This document shows positions 62,302 through 64,000 of a stretch of 64,000 nucleotides of DNA, in pieces. Both the position numbers and the translations under genes were made by a program. Each line of letters opens with the position of its first letter. Within the stretch, counting starts at the first letter, position 1. The notes beneath the pieces are model-generated. The model did not search any database. It saw nothing but the letters and a program-made list of their open reading frames with translations, and was not told where the DNA came from. Source of the stretch: Massilia sp. Root351 (GTDB lineage Bacteria; Pseudomonadota; Gammaproteobacteria; Burkholderiales; Burkholderiaceae_D); assembly GCF_001425045.1 (NCBI RefSeq), contig NZ_LMDJ01000032.1, positions 63,126 through 127,125 on the forward strand, given 5' to 3'.

Positions 62302-62347
62302 GGGGTCAGGGTTCATTTTGCCGTGACGGAAAATTAACCCTGGCCCC
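62302..62347. repeat. REP-like imperfect hairpin downstream of livF
   Basis: Arms GGGGTCAGGGTTCATTTT and AAAATTAACCCTGGCCCC pair at 16 of 18 positions around a 10-base loop. It shares GGGGTCAG with the palindromes at 18.7 kb and has no T-run, so it is more like a dispersed repeat than a terminator. Confidence 0.65.
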
Positions 62348-62390
62348 GTTATGATTTACACTGGTGGCTCCCCGCTACGGAGCCGCCCGC

Positions 62391-63446
62391 ATGAGTCTCA
62401 AGTCGCTGCCTGAACTGCTTACACTGGAACAGCTGATCGAGGATGGCGGGGACTTGCTGAAGGCCAGCGTGGCCTGCACGGTGGCGGCAGACAGCCAGCA
62501 GTTCCCGGTCTATCTGCTGACCATGGGCAGCAGCGACCCGGCCGCGCCGGCACTGGGTTTCTTCGGCGGCATCCACGGCCTGGAGCGCATCGGCACCCAG
62601 GTTCTCCTTTCCTTTCTTCAAAGCCTGGTGGCGCGTTCGCGCTGGGACCACGGCCTGCACCACTTGCTGCAGAGCGTGCGCCTGGTGTTCATGCCGCTGG
62701 TGAATCCGGGCGGCATGTGGCAGGCCACGCGCTGCAATCCGCAAGGCGTCGACCTGATGCGCAACTCGCCGGTGCAGGCCAGCGAGCGCGTGCCTTTCCT
62801 GCTGGGCGGGCAGCGTGCCACGCCCATGCTGCCGTGGTACCGGGGCGCGTTCGGCGCGCCCATGGAAGCCGAGAGCCGCGCCGTGTGCGAGGTGGTGGAG
62901 CGCGAACTGCTGCCGCGCCAGTTCAGCCTGAGCCTGGATTGCCATTCCGGCTTCGGCCTGCGCGACCGCATCTGGTTTCCGCATGCGCACACCCGCACGC
63001 CGATCGCGCACCTGCCCGAGATCGCGGCGCTGGAGGAGCTGTTTACGGCCAGCTATCCGCACCACAACTACACCTTCGAGCCGCAGAGCCTGCAATACCG
63101 CACCCATGGCGACTTGTGGGACCACCTCTACCTGAGGTTCGAGCGCGGCGGCGCGCGCAGCGGCGAGGCCGAGGGGCATGACAGGGTATTCCTGCCGCTG
63201 ACGCTGGAGATGGGCTCGTGGCTGTGGGTGAAGAAGAATCCGCGCCAGCTGTTTTCCCGCCTGGGCGCCTTCAATCCGACCGCCGCGCACCGCCTGCAGC
63301 GCGTGCTGCGCAGCCACCTGGTGTGGTTCGAGTTCTTGATGCGGGCGGCCAATGCGCATGCGCGCTGGCTGCCGGACGCGCCGGCGCGGCTGCATCAGCG
63401 CAAGCGCGCGCTGGCGCGCTGGTACGGGCTGGGAGCGGCGGCATGA
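62391..63446 (+). CDS. M14-family zinc carboxypeptidase-like protein
   Basis: 351 residues from the ATG at 62391; upstream codons to 62364 are unlike the family. Zinc ligands of the M14 fold: His62 and Glu65 in GGIHGLERIG and His185 in LDCHSGFG, with NPGGMWQATRCNPQGVDLMR as the substrate-binding Asn/Arg segment. It is closest in style to DUF2817/M14-like proteins. A peptidase or deacylase acting on amino-acid derivatives is likely. Its stop overlaps the next ATG (ATGA). Confidence 0.85.
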   Translation: MSLKSLPELLTLEQLIEDGGDLLKASVACTVAADSQQFPVYLLTMGSSDPAAPALGFFGGIHGLERIGTQVLLSFLQSLVARSRWDHGLHHLLQSVRLVFMPLVNPGGMWQATRCNPQGVDLMRNSPVQASERVPFLLGGQRATPMLPWYRGAFGAPMEAESRAVCEVVERELLPRQFSLSLDCHSGFGLRDRIWFPHAHTRTPIAHLPEIAALEELFTASYPHHNYTFEPQSLQYRTHGDLWDHLYLRFERGGARSGEAEGHDRVFLPLTLEMGSWLWVKKNPRQLFSRLGAFNPTAAHRLQRVLRSHLVWFEFLMRAANAHARWLPDAPARLHQRKRALARWYGLGAAA

Positions 63447-64000
63447 ACTGGGTATTCCTGCGCGGGCTGATGCGCGAGAGCCGGCACTGGGGCGAGTTCC
63501 CGGACCAGTTCCGCGCGGCGCTGCCTGAGGCCGACATCGTGACGCCGGATCTGCCCGGCAACGGCGCCAACCGGCATCTGCGCAGCCCGCTGTCGGTGCA
63601 GGGCATGGTGGAGGCTTGCCGCGCCGGCCTGCGCGCGCGCGGCAAGCAGGGTCCGTACAACTTGCTGGCGCTGTCGCTGGGGGCGATGGTGGCGGTGCAG
63701 TGGCAGGCCAGCTATCCGGACGAGGTGGCGCGCTGCGTGCTGCTCAATACCAGCATGCGGCCGTTCAGCCGCTTTTACCAGCGCTTGCGCTGGCAGAACT
63801 ACCCGGCCATCGTGCGGCAGCTGGTGCTGGGCGGGGCGCGGCGCCAGGAGCAACTGGCGCTCAGACTTACCAGCGTGGTCCACGGCGGCGACACGCGCGA
63901 CAGCGAATTGCTCAAGCGCTGGATCGACTATCACAACGAGTTTCCCGTCTCGCGCCTGAACGCGCTGCGCCAGCTGACGGCTGCGGCGCGCTTCCATGCC
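63443..64000 (+). CDS. Alpha/beta-hydrolase (3' end outside window)
   Basis: The frame from the ATG at 63443 is open through the last base (about 186 codons). It starts MNWVFLRGLMRESRHWGEFP, with TPDLPGNGANRHL as the oxyanion/early strand region and the nucleophile elbow ALSLGAM (Ser). This is the esterase/lipase-type fold; catalytic Asp and His lie beyond the window. It overlaps the upstream M14-like gene by four bases, so the two are co-translated. The substrate is unknown. Confidence 0.85.
   Translation, partial: MNWVFLRGLMRESRHWGEFPDQFRAALPEADIVTPDLPGNGANRHLRSPLSVQGMVEACRAGLRARGKQGPYNLLALSLGAMVAVQWQASYPDEVARCVLLNTSMRPFSRFYQRLRWQNYPAIVRQLVLGGARRQEQLALRLTSVVHGGDTRDSELLKRWIDYHNEFPVSRLNALRQLTAAARFHA

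Overview
The window is 64 kb of GC-rich bacterial chromosome. Gene content and protein style fit a betaproteobacterium of the Oxalobacteraceae (Massilia, Duganella or Janthinobacterium type): a PDH operon in which both E2 and E3 carry lipoyl domains, long Ala/Pro linkers, the fkpB-ispH and radC-rpmB-rpmG neighbourhoods, DUF3144 and SMR proteins, and GGGGTC-type intergenic repeats. This is inferred from gene content, because the window has no rRNA. No integrase, transposase, CRISPR array or rRNA operon is visible. There is one tRNA (Lys, UUU).

Layout. 0-6.1 kb: aceE (5' end outside the window), aceF and lpdA, closed by a terminator. 6.1-7.1 kb: a visibly AT-richer insert with an M15-like peptidoglycan peptidase and a small secreted partner. 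7.2-14.3 kb: a PACE efflux gene with a divergent LysR regulator, DUF3144, an operon-like run of ECF-type sigma factor, DsbD-like reductase and redoxin, and a TetR regulator. 14.4-18.6 kb: a tripartite EmrA/EmrB/outer-membrane-lipoprotein efflux operon with a clear promoter and operator. It is followed by two REP-like palindromes. 18.8-31 kb: a LysR/SDR pair, an M49-like zinc peptidase, a chemotaxis receptor, a secreted HExxH protein, a BON protein, an MFS transporter, an LprI-like protein and an S9 peptidase. 31-36.9 kb: a TonB/TPR protein, rodA preceded by a 46-residue stump of PBP2, a GlxA-type regulator, DUF1272, and a membrane-anchored XRE regulator with a secreted partner.

37.2-40.7 kb: the most striking gene, a 1173-residue fusion of a Dyp-type heme peroxidase with a glycyl-radical-enzyme (PFL/choline-lyase-like) domain. 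Catalytic residues of both halves are present, but no radical-SAM activase is encoded in the window. 40.7-44.3 kb: a LysE exporter and MocR regulator, then a scar where an hcp (type VI secretion tube) gene and a divergent secreted-protein gene have both lost their 5' ends. A second small M15-like peptidase and tRNA-Lys follow. 44.4-58.4 kb: mostly core genes, including a GspE-like ATPase, a spermidine-synthase-like protein, barstar-like, purN, an RsmB/NOP methyltransferase, MscS, a fatty acid desaturase, an SPFH protein, rpmG, rpmB, radC, an SMR transporter, an FKBP and ispH. 58.6-62.3 kb: livHMGF, an amino-acid ABC importer with no binding protein nearby, preceded by a terminator-like hairpin placed like an attenuator. 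62.4-64 kb: an M14-like carboxypeptidase and an alpha/beta hydrolase cut by the window end.

How parts connect. The PDH operon makes acetyl-CoA. Several regulator/transporter pairs (LysR-PACE, TetR-EmrAB, MocR-LysE) form self-contained efflux units. The two AT-rich peptidase loci, one beside the hcp remnant, look like interbacterial effector/immunity cargo, one apparently intact and one decaying. The Dyp-glycyl-radical fusion faces a membrane XRE regulator across an AT-rich spacer carrying phased GAATA repeats, which suggests but does not prove local regulation.
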